This document shows positions 42,850 through 51,776 of a stretch of DNA of 64,000 nt, piece after piece. A model generated the notes under the pieces. That model ran no database searches. It was not told the DNA's origin and was given only the letters and a program-made list of their open reading frames with translations. The DNA is from Roseiarcus sp963761435 (GTDB lineage Bacteria > Pseudomonadota > Alphaproteobacteria > Rhizobiales > Beijerinckiaceae): NCBI GenBank assembly GCA_963761435.1, contig CAVXHJ010000028.1, positions 1 through 64,000 on the forward strand, read 5' to 3'. The position numbers were made by a program, and so were the translations under genes. The stretch's first letter is position 1. Every line of letters starts with the position of its first letter.

Positions 42850-43197
42850 TCACCCGGATTGGGCGCGCGCGTCGACGTAAACCCACGCTTCAAGGCCGGA
42901 GGCGAGCGGCGCCCGCACCCGAACATAGGCTTCGACCTCGTATTGGTCCGCCTGCGCGAGTTCGGCGTCCGATATCTCGAACACCGCGCCCGGCACGCGA
43001 TCCTGGCTTTGGCCCGTGAAGGCGACGATCGGATGATGCGTTTTGCCGCTCGTTCGCACGACTTCGGGATCGTCGATGGCGACCAGCGACTGCCGGTAGC
43101 CGACAAGGGCGTCGGCGACGCCCGCGAGACGGCGGCCGAAGGTCGCGAGCTGAACATCCTCCTGCTGCAGGGTCCCGTAGGAGAAAAGCTTCGGCAT
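42850..43197 (-). CDS. Gamma-glutamylcyclotransferase (AIG2-like) family protein
   Basis: From ATG 43197 (MPKLFSYGTLQQEDVQLATF) the protein is 115 residues. The N-terminal YGTLQQ is the substrate loop of the family, and a conserved acidic pair is in VFEISDAELAQADQYE. Members act on gamma-glutamyl amines or similar, and many are uncharacterised. The GTG-open extension to 43227 is not needed. Confidence 0.85.
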   Translation of the reverse strand: MPKLFSYGTLQQEDVQLATFGRRLAGVADALVGYRQSLVAIDDPEVVRTSGKTHHPIVAFTGQSQDRVPGAVFEISDAELAQADQYEVEAYVRVRAPLASGLEAWVYVDARAQSG

Positions 43198-43551
43198 GGG
43201 TTCTGTCTTCGTTTCGCCCGCGACCATAGGAGACCGACGTCGTTCGCAAAAGCGGCGCGCATCCGAATGCCGGTCTGCCGCCCCGGCGGTCGATTCCGAG
43301 CGCCGCTCGCATCGATGTTATCTTCTGCCGCGGCCGTCGACCCCGTTGCGGGAGGCGTTATCGCCTGCGATGGCGGGGCGAGAGAACGCAGCTGCTGAGT
43401 TTCGCACCGGCATGCGTCGATTTACATTCGGATGGTCCGGCGCCACCATCCGGTTTTCCGCGTGCCGAAGCCAGACTGACGACCTATCGCGGCACGAATT
43501 CAAACATTTTTTGAGCAGGTCCAAATTAGCCGCCAACAAAAGGGGCGAGAC
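43198..43551. other. 354-base divergent intergenic region
   Basis: Between the leftward cyclotransferase and the rightward cytochrome gene. It should carry both promoters. I see no repeat or small gene in it; AAACATTTTTTGAGCAGG (43501-43518) is the only AT-richer part. Confidence 0.4.
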
Positions 43552-45389
43552 ATGGGCGGAAAGACAATTATGCGGCGCATCGCGCTGGCGCTTGGATTGA
43601 TTTGGGCGTTGGGGACCCTCGAGGCGCAGGCGCAACAAACCGATGCGCTGGCCACTCTGACCTACGCCGCGCAGGGATGGTCGGCCGCGGATCGCGAAAC
43701 CTTCTATACGACCAGTCAGGGCTCGCATTTGATCCCCTATGCCTGGTTCAAGGCGCTCAGGCGCACCGACGTCGATGAGCCCTTCGCCGCTGACAAGTTG
43801 CAGCGCTACGGCTATCTCGCCCATGACGTGTCTCCGGCGAACCCGGAAGGCCTGCCGGTCGGCTTCGTCATTGACGGCCCGGTCGCATCGGGTGAGCTCG
43901 GACTGACCTGCGCCGCGTGCCACACGGGGCAGCTCGAATACGCGCAAAACGGCGTCGTCCATGCGGTGCGCATCGACGGCGCGCCCGCGAAAACAGACGC
44001 TCAACAATTTCTCACCGATCTTCTTGCCGCCTCGCGCGCGACCCTGAGCGAGCCCGCTCGGTTCGACGCGTTCGCCAAGGCGGTTCTCGGCCCTGGCTAC
44101 ACCGCGGCGAAGGCGGCGCAAGTCAAGGACGGGTTTGGCAAGTGGGTGGCGCAATTCGGCGAGTTCATGGACATAAGTCTGCCCGCCGCGAGCCCATGGG
44201 GACCCGGCCGGCTGGACGCCTTCGGGATGATCTTCAACCGCATCGCTGCGCGCGATCTTGGAATTCGAGACAATTACAAGGTCGCCGACGCGCCCGTCCG
44301 CTATCCATTTCTGTGGAACGCCTCGCGGCAGGATCGCACCCAGTGGAATGGCGGCGTTCACAACGGACTCTACATCCAGGCGCTCGGACGCAATACCGGC
44401 GAGGTCCTCGGAGTCTTCGCCGATTTCGCCCCTCATCGCATTCTGCCGCAGACGCCGCTGAGTTCCTGCGCTCATCGATTTCAAGAATAATTCCATCGAC
44501 TTTGCAGGACTGCAGACGCTGGAGGAAAAGATAGCCGTACTGCGTCCGCCGCCATGGCCGCGCGAGATATTCGGGCTTGACGAACAGCTGGCCGCAAAAG
44601 GCAAACCCCTGTTCGACGCCAATTGCGGCGGCTGCCACGCCGTGCAGCCCTCGCTCGACCTGCCGGGCCTTTGGCGCACCCCCATCCTCGCGGTTGGCAC
44701 GGACCCGAAGATGCTCATGAATTCGCAGCGCACGGCTCAGCCCGGCCTGCTGTTGGGCGCCCTGATGCCGCCGCCCGCGATCGGCGCCCGGATCGGCGAT
44801 CCGGCCAAGGCCGGCGATCTTCTCGCCACCGCGGTCGTCGGAACCCTGCTCGGCGAAGCGTTCTTTCCCCCGATCCCGTCGCCGACGAAGCTCGCACAGA
44901 GCGGCGTCTTTCGCGCCCTCCGGAAGGACCTCGCCGAGCATTTCCCCGGCGAGAATCTCGATACGCTGCTCGATCCGAGGCTGTTCACGCAGGCCAAGCT
45001 TGACGCATTGGTTGAGCTCAAGGCGTTCATCGACGCAAGGTTAAGCGGCATGTTCAGTCCGCCGCCAGTCGCGGAGGGGGCTGCTTACGAGTTCGCGCGT
45101 CTTGAATGGCGTCTGGGCGGTCGCGCCCTATCTTCACAACGGCTCGGCGCCGAATCTCTGGGAACTGATGAAGCCCGCCAAGGACCGCAAATCGACCTTC
45201 AAGGTCGGCAGCCGCGTCTTCGATCCGAGGAACGTCGGCTACGCCGTCGACGATTCTCCATTCAAGACGGGCGAATTCGTGGCCGATCCTGCGAACGCAA
45301 ACGGCAACGGCAATGGAGGCCACGAGTTCGGCGTCACCCTCTCCGACGAAGAGCGCTGGGCGATCATCGAATATATGAAGACCTTTTAG
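43552..45389 (+). pseudogene. Di-heme cytochrome c (peroxidase-like), two frameshifts
   Basis: Frame 1 from ATG 43552 gives a signal peptide (IALALGLIWALGTLEAQAQ) and the first heme site CAACH. After TPLSS (about 44468) the frame is lost and resumes one base on as LIDFKNNSIDFAGLQTLEEK, with the second heme site CGGCH. A second +1 shift at about 45101 leads to LNGVWAVAPYLHNGSAPNLW and the end EERWAIIEYMKTF. Repaired, it is about 610 residues, secreted, with two c-type hemes. The order of blocks is intact, so decay is recent or the sequence has errors. A decayed ratA piece follows. Confidence 0.85.
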
Positions 45390-45400
45390 GTCGACGCTCT

Positions 45401-45502
45401 CTGTTCCACGAGGCGTCGACACGCATGACGGGCGCCTTCGAATCGCGCGCGCATCCGGTCGATCTGATGACGCAACGCCGGAGGCGGCATCCCTCTGCCT
45501 GA
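45401..45502 (+). pseudogene. Remnant of the 3' end of a ratA copy
   Basis: The 33-codon stretch LFHEASTRMTGAFESR... DLMTQRRRRHPSA-stop matches the end of the intact ratA at 48116-48217 (MFNEAATRMMGAFESR... HLMTQRQRPRPSS-stop) at 21 of 33 positions, including the same stop position. Nothing upstream of it resembles the rest of ratA. It begins 11 bases after the cytochrome stop. It is a partial duplication that has diverged. Confidence 0.8.
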
Positions 45503-45531
45503 TGTAAGTCAACCGGCGGGCGTCAGGCGAT

Positions 45532-46488
45532 TCACCCGCCCCGGGGAATGAAGCCCGGCACGCCGGTCCCGACCACGGTGTTGAACCGGACGTTGGTCGT
45601 TATCCCATCCCGAATCTCGCGCATGGCGTCCTCGGGCAGGGTCGAAATGTCGAAGTTCTGCTGGATATTATGAGGCTTGGTCGAGGTGGTCAGGAAGGCC
45701 GTGCCGCGTTGCACGGCCCAGGCGAGCGCCACCTGAGCCGGAGTTTTGCCGACGCGCCGGGCGATCGCGGTGATGACCGGGTCCTCCAGCAGTTTCGGAT
45801 CCATGCTGTGCCCAAGGGCTGCGAACGCGAGAAGGACAATCCCGTGCGCCCGGCAGAAGTCCAAAAGCTCCCATTCAGGGAGATACGGATGGGATTCGAC
45901 TTGCACTACCGCGGGCTTGATCCGCGCCGCCGCGACGATTTCTTTGAGCTTCTCCAGATTCACGTCCGATAGGCCGATCGACTTGCATTTGCCCTCGTCC
46001 ACGAGGCGCTCGAGCGCCCGCCAGGTGTCGACCAGCGTCACTTCGGAATCGTAGATGACCTGACCGTGCTCGTCCCTCGGGTCCTGCTCGTCGCCTGGTT
46101 GAAAAGCGAATGGAGTATGGATGATGTAGCAATCGACCGTGTCGATTTGCAGTCGCCGGCGGCTGGCGTCAAAGGCGGGTTTCACCCGCTCGGGACGATG
46201 GTTGGTGTTCCAGAGCTTCGTGGTGACGAAGACGTCCTCGCGGCGAACGGCGCCCGCCCTGAACACCGCCTGCATCGCATCGCCAATCGCTGCTTCATTG
46301 CGGTAGCGTTCCGCACAATCGAAATGGCGGAATCCCGCCTCCAGGGCAGTCTGGGTCGCCTGTCTGGTCGCGACAGGATCAGGGATCAGCGTGCCAAACC
46401 CGACGGCCGGGATGGCGCCGGACCCATTGTTGAGAGGAATCCTCGTATAGCGAAGCGTATCGGGGGCCGTCATGCTGATATTTCTCAT
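45532..46488 (-). CDS. Aldo/keto reductase
   Basis: 318 residues with the AKR TIM-barrel motifs: HFDCAERYRNEAAIG (catalytic Asp and Tyr), VTTKLWNTNH (Lys), CYIIHTPF (His), IGLSDVNLEKL and the cofactor end TTSTKPHNIQQN. It reduces carbonyls with NADPH. The ATG at 46488 overlaps the mpg stop by four bases (ATGA), which supports this start and suggests coupling. Confidence 0.9.
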   Translation of the reverse strand: MRNISMTAPDTLRYTRIPLNNGSGAIPAVGFGTLIPDPVATRQATQTALEAGFRHFDCAERYRNEAAIGDAMQAVFRAGAVRREDVFVTTKLWNTNHRPERVKPAFDASRRRLQIDTVDCYIIHTPFAFQPGDEQDPRDEHGQVIYDSEVTLVDTWRALERLVDEGKCKSIGLSDVNLEKLKEIVAAARIKPAVVQVESHPYLPEWELLDFCRAHGIVLLAFAALGHSMDPKLLEDPVITAIARRVGKTPAQVALAWAVQRGTAFLTTSTKPHNIQQNFDISTLPEDAMREIRDGITTNVRFNTVVGTGVPGFIPRGG

Positions 46489-47069
46489 TTGTTGAGCGCT
46501 TGCGGGCCGCTGACGAACCGATTGCCCCGAACATAAAACCGCAACCGACTGTCGGGCGCGCGGGTGATTCCGATCCGTACGCTGTCTCCGATTTCGTCGG
46601 GCGCGTGACCGTCAGACCCCAGCCACAGCGGGCCGGCCTGACAGAGATCGATCCCGTCCAGCCGGCGATCAATCTCCAGGGCTTCGCACAGCCGCCCCGG
46701 ACCCCGCGCCAAGTCGCGCGCCTGCTTGACGCCGCGGTTTCGCTCCATGATCGCGACGCCGATCGTCGGCTCGATCGCCCTGATCAAGACGCCCGCGCCG
46801 ACGCCCGGCGCCTCGCTCGAGACGTTGAGCATGAATGATATTCCATAGGCGAGATAGACATAGGCGCGCCCGCGTTCGAGGAACAGCGCGCGATTGCGCG
46901 GGGTCATGCCGCGATAGGCGTGGCCGGCAGGATCGCCGATGATATAGGCCTCGGTTTCGACGATGCGCCCGCCCGCCAAACCTTCGGCCAGTCTCCGCAC
47001 GAGCACCTTGCCGACGAGAAAACGAGCGAGCCCTACGGTGTCGACAGGCAGGTCGTTCCGGCTGAGCAC
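46485..47069 (-). CDS. 3-methyladenine DNA glycosylase (AAG/Mpg family)
   Basis: From GTG 47069 (VLSRNDLPVDTVGLARFLVG) the protein is 194 residues, typical for bacterial Mpg. Catalytic Glu is in GRIVETEAYIIGDPAGHAYR; the DNA-intercalating part is AYVYLAYGISFMLNVSSE; RGPGRLCEALEID is the usual end block. It removes alkylated bases. The frame opens to 47189, but that overlaps the preceding gene. It is translationally coupled to the aldo/keto reductase. Confidence 0.88.
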   Translation of the reverse strand: MLSRNDLPVDTVGLARFLVGKVLVRRLAEGLAGGRIVETEAYIIGDPAGHAYRGMTPRNRALFLERGRAYVYLAYGISFMLNVSSEAPGVGAGVLIRAIEPTIGVAIMERNRGVKQARDLARGPGRLCEALEIDRRLDGIDLCQAGPLWLGSDGHAPDEIGDSVRIGITRAPDSRLRFYVRGNRFVSGPQALNK

Positions 47070-47097
47070 ACGAGGGCGCGCCGCCTTCGCGCCCGTT

Positions 47098-47479
47098 TCA
47101 TTCCATTCGCTCGACGAGATGCGCGCGCGAGGGCCCGGGCTCGAACGGGTCGCCAAAATATTGGGTCTCGCGGGCAACCTTGCCATCAACGAACTCCATG
47201 ACGCTCACCGAATAGGACGGCCGGCCGTCATAGGCGAGGATGAATTCCGTCACCCAGAGGTCGCCCGCGCCGACGATGCGGCGCACGGTGAAGCGCTTCG
47301 CATTCGGCTGCGCGAACTCGAGAAGCCTCGATGTTCCGCCGGCCCCGGATGCGCTCGCCCGATTGCGGGTACTCGAGCACGGCGTCCTCCCGATAGATCT
47401 CGTGCTCGACATCGAAGTCATTTGCGTCCGAGGCGGCCCAGTGACGATTGAGCCCCTCGCGAATCTCATTCTCGCCCAT
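47098..47479 (-). pseudogene. SnoaL/NTF2-like protein, frameshifted
   Basis: From ATG 47479 (MGENEIREGLNRHWAASDAN) the NTF2-like fold begins, with HEIYREDAVLEYPQSGERI. After RRNIEASR the frame is lost near 47311-47325. It resumes one base on as AQPNAKRFTVRRIVGAGDLW and ends FGDPFEPGPSRAHLVERME. Repaired length is about 126 residues, right for a SnoaL-like protein. An insertion of four bases (GTTC) or one base would explain it. The function of the family is varied and unknown here. Confidence 0.8.
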
Positions 47480-47752
47480 CCTGCCGCTCCCGTTCCTGGT
47501 CGTCGAGGCCCGCGCCATCGTAGATTGAGCGCCCGCGCGAACCTGATCACGAACGCCCTTCGGCTTTGCCCGTCAAGGCGACGATCGGACGATGGGGCTT
47601 GCGCTCTTGCGCCGCGCTTCTCAAGGTGAGAACGCGCGGGTGAGGTCGCCGCGCAGGCGGGTGAAGCATGAGCGCGTTGTTCCGGGCAACAGCGCCCATC
47701 TCGGTCCCCGGCTGCGCGCCATGCTGAAGACGGGAACAAGGGGAAGCAGGAC

Positions 47753-48217
47753 ATGCCGCGCCACGAGGAGCAAAAGACGCTTGCCTATTCAGCCGACCAG
47801 CTTTTCTCCGTCGTGGCGGATGTGAAGGAATATCCCGCATTCGTGCCCTGGTGCAGCGGCGCGCGTATCCTCCGCAGCGGTCCGAGGGAAATCGTCGCCG
47901 AACTCGAGATCGGGTTCGGGCCTTTCAAGGAAAGCTTTACAAGCGAGGTCACGCTGGATCGACCGAAGCAAGTGCTGGTGCGCGCTATCGAGGGAGGGCC
48001 GCTGGAGCATCTGACGAACACCTGGACCTTCACTCCCGCTGGCGAGAAGACACGGGTGGACCTCGTTGTCGACTTTCAGTTCAAGAGCCACCTCCTCGAT
48101 CATGTGGCCAACGGCATGTTCAACGAGGCCGCGACGCGCATGATGGGCGCCTTCGAGTCGCGCGTGCGTCTGGTCCATCTGATGACGCAACGACAAAGGC
48201 CCCGTCCGTCTTCCTGA
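47753..48217 (+). CDS. RatA/COQ10-type START-domain protein
   Basis: 154 residues of the polyketide-cyclase/START family, the COQ10 and RatA branch: MPRHEEQKTLAYSADQLFSV opens, VVADVKEYPAFVPWCSGARI is the family block, and FEFKSHLL-type DFQFKSHLLDHVANGMFNEA comes late. COQ10 members bind ubiquinone; RatA is known as a ribosome-associated toxin in E. coli, though that role is not shown outside it. A decayed copy of its 3' end lies at 45401-45502. Confidence 0.9.
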   Translation: MPRHEEQKTLAYSADQLFSVVADVKEYPAFVPWCSGARILRSGPREIVAELEIGFGPFKESFTSEVTLDRPKQVLVRAIEGGPLEHLTNTWTFTPAGEKTRVDLVVDFQFKSHLLDHVANGMFNEAATRMMGAFESRVRLVHLMTQRQRPRPSS

Positions 48218-48322
48218 GCGGCGCGCCCCTCAAGCGCTGAACCGCCTGCGGGCATGAGAATCCCGGTCGAGGCCTGAGGCTCTGCTGTCGCTGGTCTCAG
48301 CGTGGCGCTGCGGCGCCGGAGC

Positions 48323-49484
48323 TCAATTGGCGGCCGGCGGCCGGTCGCCATTGCCGTTGAGGGCGCCGGGCGCCCAGTTCACGCCGTCGCGCATCGCGTA
48401 GAAGATGTGGGCGCCGATGCGATCGACCTTGCGCAAGTAGCCGACCCAGAACGGCGCAACATAATTGGCGTGGTAATTGACCGCGTCGGCGACCTTGGGG
48501 TTGTAGTTCGCGCCGCTCACCACCTCTCCTGCGATCCGTGTCGCGACCGCCCACGGACCCGGCTCCTCGACGCGAAGCGACTTGCCCTCGCAGGCGAAGG
48601 TGAACTGGCAGGCGAACGGCCGGTTGCGGTCCTGATAGACGACGCCGCAGACCGTGGTCGGATAGATGCCGCTCCTGACCCGGTTCAGGACCACCTGCGC
48701 CACCGCCGCCTGGCCCTCCTCAGGCTCGCTGCGCGATTCGAAATAGATCGCTTCCGCAAGGCAGCGCATCTGGCGGGCGCTGTCCTTGGGGTCGATAAGC
48801 GCCGCGTAATTCGGCTTGCCGCCCTCAGCCGACAATTGCGGGACCGTCGACAGCTGGGCGGGATCGATCTCGACGACGACCACCACGCCGTCGCTCGAGG
48901 TCGGCGACGACGAATTGAGGGCAAACTCGAGCGGCAGGCCGGGCGTCGCGCCGTCGTCGAAGGCGAGACCGGGCCTTGGCCCCCGCGGCGAGCCGTCATC
49001 GTCCAGCCGCTCGGGGCTCATGGCGCGGCCGGGGCCGAATTCGGCGTCGCGCGGGTCGTCGGACCCCGCGCTCGCAAGCGCGCCGTTCATACGCCTCGCG
49101 GCGAAGCCCGGCCGCCAGCCGATGAACGGATTGCTCTTGGCGGCGCGCTCGACCTCGGGGAACGGCGGCGGCGAGCTCTTCAGCGCCTCGTTCGGATCGG
49201 CCTCGTCGGACGCGGCAGCGAGACCGTCCGGGTCGCCGAGAAGTCAAGCGGGCCTGGATGATCGGCAGCGGTTCGCCGTCCTCGCTGACGGCGCGGAGCG
49301 GCCCGGCGGCCTGAAGCGCCCGATCAAGCCGGCCTTCGGCCTCGATCATGCGCGTGGGAGCAAAGATGCTGGCGCCCGCGAGCGGCTCCTGCTCGGCTTC
49401 AGCGGTGATCGACACGAGGACGAAGAGGCCGATGCACCAGGGAAGCGCGACCGAAAGAGCCCAAGCCGTACGCGATCGACCCAT
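48323..49484 (-). pseudogene. SleB-type cell wall hydrolase, frameshifted
   Basis: From ATG 49484 the signal peptide (AWALSVALPWCIGLFVLVSI) and linker read to IIQARLTS. At about 49238 an extra C shifts the frame; one base on it continues GDPDGLAAASDEADPNEALK and so to the SleB (Hydrolase_2) domain, with EAIYFESRSEPEEGQAAVAQ (catalytic Glu) and a later HANYVAPFWVGYL, ending GDRPPAAN. Repaired length is about 386 residues. The catalytic domain alone is open from ATG 49090, without a signal peptide. Confidence 0.83.
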
Positions 49485-49709
49485 ACGCGACAGGCGCCCC
49501 ACGCAAAAGAGTGTCCCGCATGCATCGCGCAAGGTTAAAGCGACCGGCGCAATGCGAATCGTTCCGGTTATCGCTCCTTAAGGTTGCGGCCAGGTTACCG
49601 AGGGTGAGGGGCGGGGCGTCCCGCTTTGGGGCAGGAGGAAGCCCGGCAATCGGTGACATCTGCTCCCAATGGCCGACACGGCGCCTCAAAGCCGCGCTGG
49701 CGCCGCGCC

Positions 49710-49751
49710 GGGTGAGTCCCCTCACCCGGACCCCTCTCCCGATGGGGAGAG
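49710..49751. repeat. Paired hairpins downstream of amt
   Basis: GGGTGAG/CTCACCC (49710-49716 with 49721-49727, loop TCCC) is followed by CTCTCCC/GGGAGAG (49734-49740 with 49745-49751, loop GATG). This is the same type of CTC/GAG-rich palindrome as at 758-927. It lies 19 bases after the amt stop on the minus strand and may end that transcript. Confidence 0.65.
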
Positions 49752-49769
49752 AGGGAGAAACGGCAAGCG

Positions 49770-51092
49770 CTACTCCCCTTCGGCGCCGATGGCGTAGGCG
49801 GTTTCGCCGTGGACGGCGTCGTCGCCGACTTTCAGGCTCGCGTCATCCATGCGCAGCGGCACGATGAACGAGATCACTTTCAGGATGATGTAGGTCGCGA
49901 TCGCGTTGAAGATGATGATGAACAGCGCGCCGTAAATCTGCAGCACGAACTGGTACGCGTTGCCGTAGAAAAGACCGGTCACGTTGACGCCCGGCGCTTC
50001 CTTGTCGGTGCCGATATATTGCAGCATCGCGGGATTGGCGAGGAGGCCGGTGAGCAGGCCGCCGCAGATGGCGGCGACACCGTGGGTCGAGAAGACGCTG
50101 AGCGTATCGTCAACCTGCATCATGAACCTCGACTTTTGCAGCCAGTTCATGCTCATCCACGGAATGATGCCGGCGACGATGCCGATGATGATCGCGCCCC
50201 AGCCGTCGACATAGCCGGCGGCCGGCGTGATCGCCACGAGGCCGGCGATCATGCCGTTGACGGCGCCGAGGACCGACGGCTTGCCGTAGGCCATCTTGTC
50301 CATCAGCGTCCATACGAGGAGCGCGACCGCGGTCGCGGTGTTCGTGTTGAGCACCGCCGCGCCGGCATCGGCGTTGGCGAAATAGGGGTCGCCGCCGTTG
50401 AAGCCGTTCCAGCCGAGCCAGAGGATGCCGGCGCCGACCAGCGTGATCAGCAAGGAGTTCGGGGGAAAGTGGTCGCGATCGGCCTGAAGCCTTGGGCCTA
50501 CCAGCCAGGCGGCGACAAAGCCCGAGGTTCCAGCGGCGAGATGGATGACATAGCCGCCGGAAAAGTCGGCGACGCCGAGGCCGGCGAGCCAGCCGCCGCC
50601 CCAGATGCTGAACGCGCCGACGGTATAGACCAGCGTCATCCACACCGGGCAGAAGATCATCCACGCGGTGAAGTTCATCCGCCCCAGCACCGAGCCGGCA
50701 AGGATGATGACGGTGATGGCGGCGAACACGAACTGGAAGAAGATGAGCGTCGCCATCGGAAAGCCGAGCGCCGGCATGCCGCCCGCAGCCGCGGGAATAG
50801 TCGCTTGCCCGGTGGTGAAGAGGGCGGATGTGGCCGGACTTGGGGTGCCCCAGAACGGGAACCACTGCGGCCCGAACGCCAGATTATAGTCGAACAGGAC
50901 CCAGACGACGAGGACCGAGGCGAAGGCGTAGATCGACATGAAGGCGGAGTTGATCGCCCATTTCTTCTTGACGATGCCGCCGTAGAGAACCGTGAGGCCG
51001 GGAATGCTTTGCAGGCCGACAAATGTTGCCGCCGCGAGCTGCCAGGCGTTGTCTCCGGTGTCGAGCCATTGTGGTGACGCTACGAGGGCCAT
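49770..51092 (-). CDS. amt: Ammonium transporter
   Basis: From ATG 51092 (MALVASPQWLDTGDNAWQLA) the protein is 440 residues with about 11 membrane segments. The Amt signature lies in IHLAAGTSGFVAAWLVGPR, with GWNGFNGG after it, and the twin-His pore is represented by the His in YVIHLAAG and in FSTHGVAAICGGL. It moves ammonium across the inner membrane. No glnK lies next to it. A consensus sigma-54 promoter sits 60 bases upstream, which points to nitrogen control. Confidence 0.95.
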   Translation of the reverse strand: MALVASPQWLDTGDNAWQLAAATFVGLQSIPGLTVLYGGIVKKKWAINSAFMSIYAFASVLVVWVLFDYNLAFGPQWFPFWGTPSPATSALFTTGQATIPAAAGGMPALGFPMATLIFFQFVFAAITVIILAGSVLGRMNFTAWMIFCPVWMTLVYTVGAFSIWGGGWLAGLGVADFSGGYVIHLAAGTSGFVAAWLVGPRLQADRDHFPPNSLLITLVGAGILWLGWNGFNGGDPYFANADAGAAVLNTNTATAVALLVWTLMDKMAYGKPSVLGAVNGMIAGLVAITPAAGYVDGWGAIIIGIVAGIIPWMSMNWLQKSRFMMQVDDTLSVFSTHGVAAICGGLLTGLLANPAMLQYIGTDKEAPGVNVTGLFYGNAYQFVLQIYGALFIIIFNAIATYIILKVISFIVPLRMDDASLKVGDDAVHGETAYAIGAEGE

Positions 51093-51151
51093 GGGTGATT
51101 CCCCTCTTCTGGTCGATGTTGGCGTCCCCCTCAAACGCCAGTAAAAATGTG

Positions 51152-51167
51152 AGCAAAAACCGTGCCA
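51152..51167 (-). promoter_or_regulatory. Sigma-54 (RpoN) promoter of amt
   Basis: On the minus strand the bases read TGGCACGGTTTTTGCT, an exact fit to TGGCAC-N5-TTGCW. The -12 element lies about 60 bases before the amt ATG, leaving a 5' leader of about 50 bases. Amt genes are classic NtrC/sigma-54 targets. Confidence 0.8.
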
Positions 51168-51367
51168 TAATCCGGCCTTTTTTGGTTTAGACTTTCCTTT
51201 ACACGGCTGTCTGTTATTTAGGCTTATTTGCTCATTTTAGATGCACTGATGAGTAATAAATAGTCAAACAAAAGAGAAATTCGCCCTTTTGACGAACTTT
51301 TTCTCGTTGCGCTGGGGCCCTACCCGCGTCTTGCTTGCAGGCGGTCAGAAGCAAATCGCGGATAGCA

Positions 51368-51703
51368 ATGCGAGAACAAACTTCTTCGTTCTGCGTCAGG
51401 GCGGCGGCCATTGTCGCGGCGGCGGCAGGGGTCCCCGCCATGAGCGGCGGCGCCGAAGCGGCGGGGATCTCGGTCACCTGCACAAATCCGTTCAGCGGGG
51501 CGACCTGGCAGATTGCGATCGACTATGATCTCAAGACCGTCGACTCCAATCCGGCCAGTATCGGCGAAGCCGAAATCTGGTGGCGCGACGCCAAGGATGG
51601 GTGGCGCTACACGCTCGACCGCAAGTCGGGCAAACTGACCGTGGTTCTGGCATCGTCGACCGGCGGGAACTTTCTTTACGATCAGTGCCGCCTCCCAGAT
51701 TGA
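51368..51703 (+). CDS. Small secreted protein of unknown function
   Basis: From ATG 51368 the product is 111 residues with a signal peptide (VRAAAIVAAAAGVPAMSGGAEA) and a compact beta-rich mature domain. That domain contains VTCTNPFSGATWQIAIDYDL and IWWRDAKDGWRYTLDRKSG, and ends DQCRLPD with a Cys pair. It precedes the PP2C-kinase gene by 73 bases in the same direction. No family is recognised. Confidence 0.65.
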   Translation: MREQTSSFCVRAAAIVAAAAGVPAMSGGAEAAGISVTCTNPFSGATWQIAIDYDLKTVDSNPASIGEAEIWWRDAKDGWRYTLDRKSGKLTVVLASSTGGNFLYDQCRLPD

Positions 51704-51776
51704 AGACCGAACACGAAGGAGGCGGCGCCGTCGCGAATCCGTGCAGCCCACGAGGTCGTAGCGGAGAAAAACACGA

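Noticed and set aside
47753..48217. Toxin-antitoxin module based on the RatA name
   Set aside because: No RatB partner is adjacent and the family is broadly COQ10/START-like; a toxin role cannot be supported.
49809..51077. 422-residue open frame antisense to amt
   Set aside because: A shadow frame of a membrane protein gene; the product would be a charged low-complexity protein.
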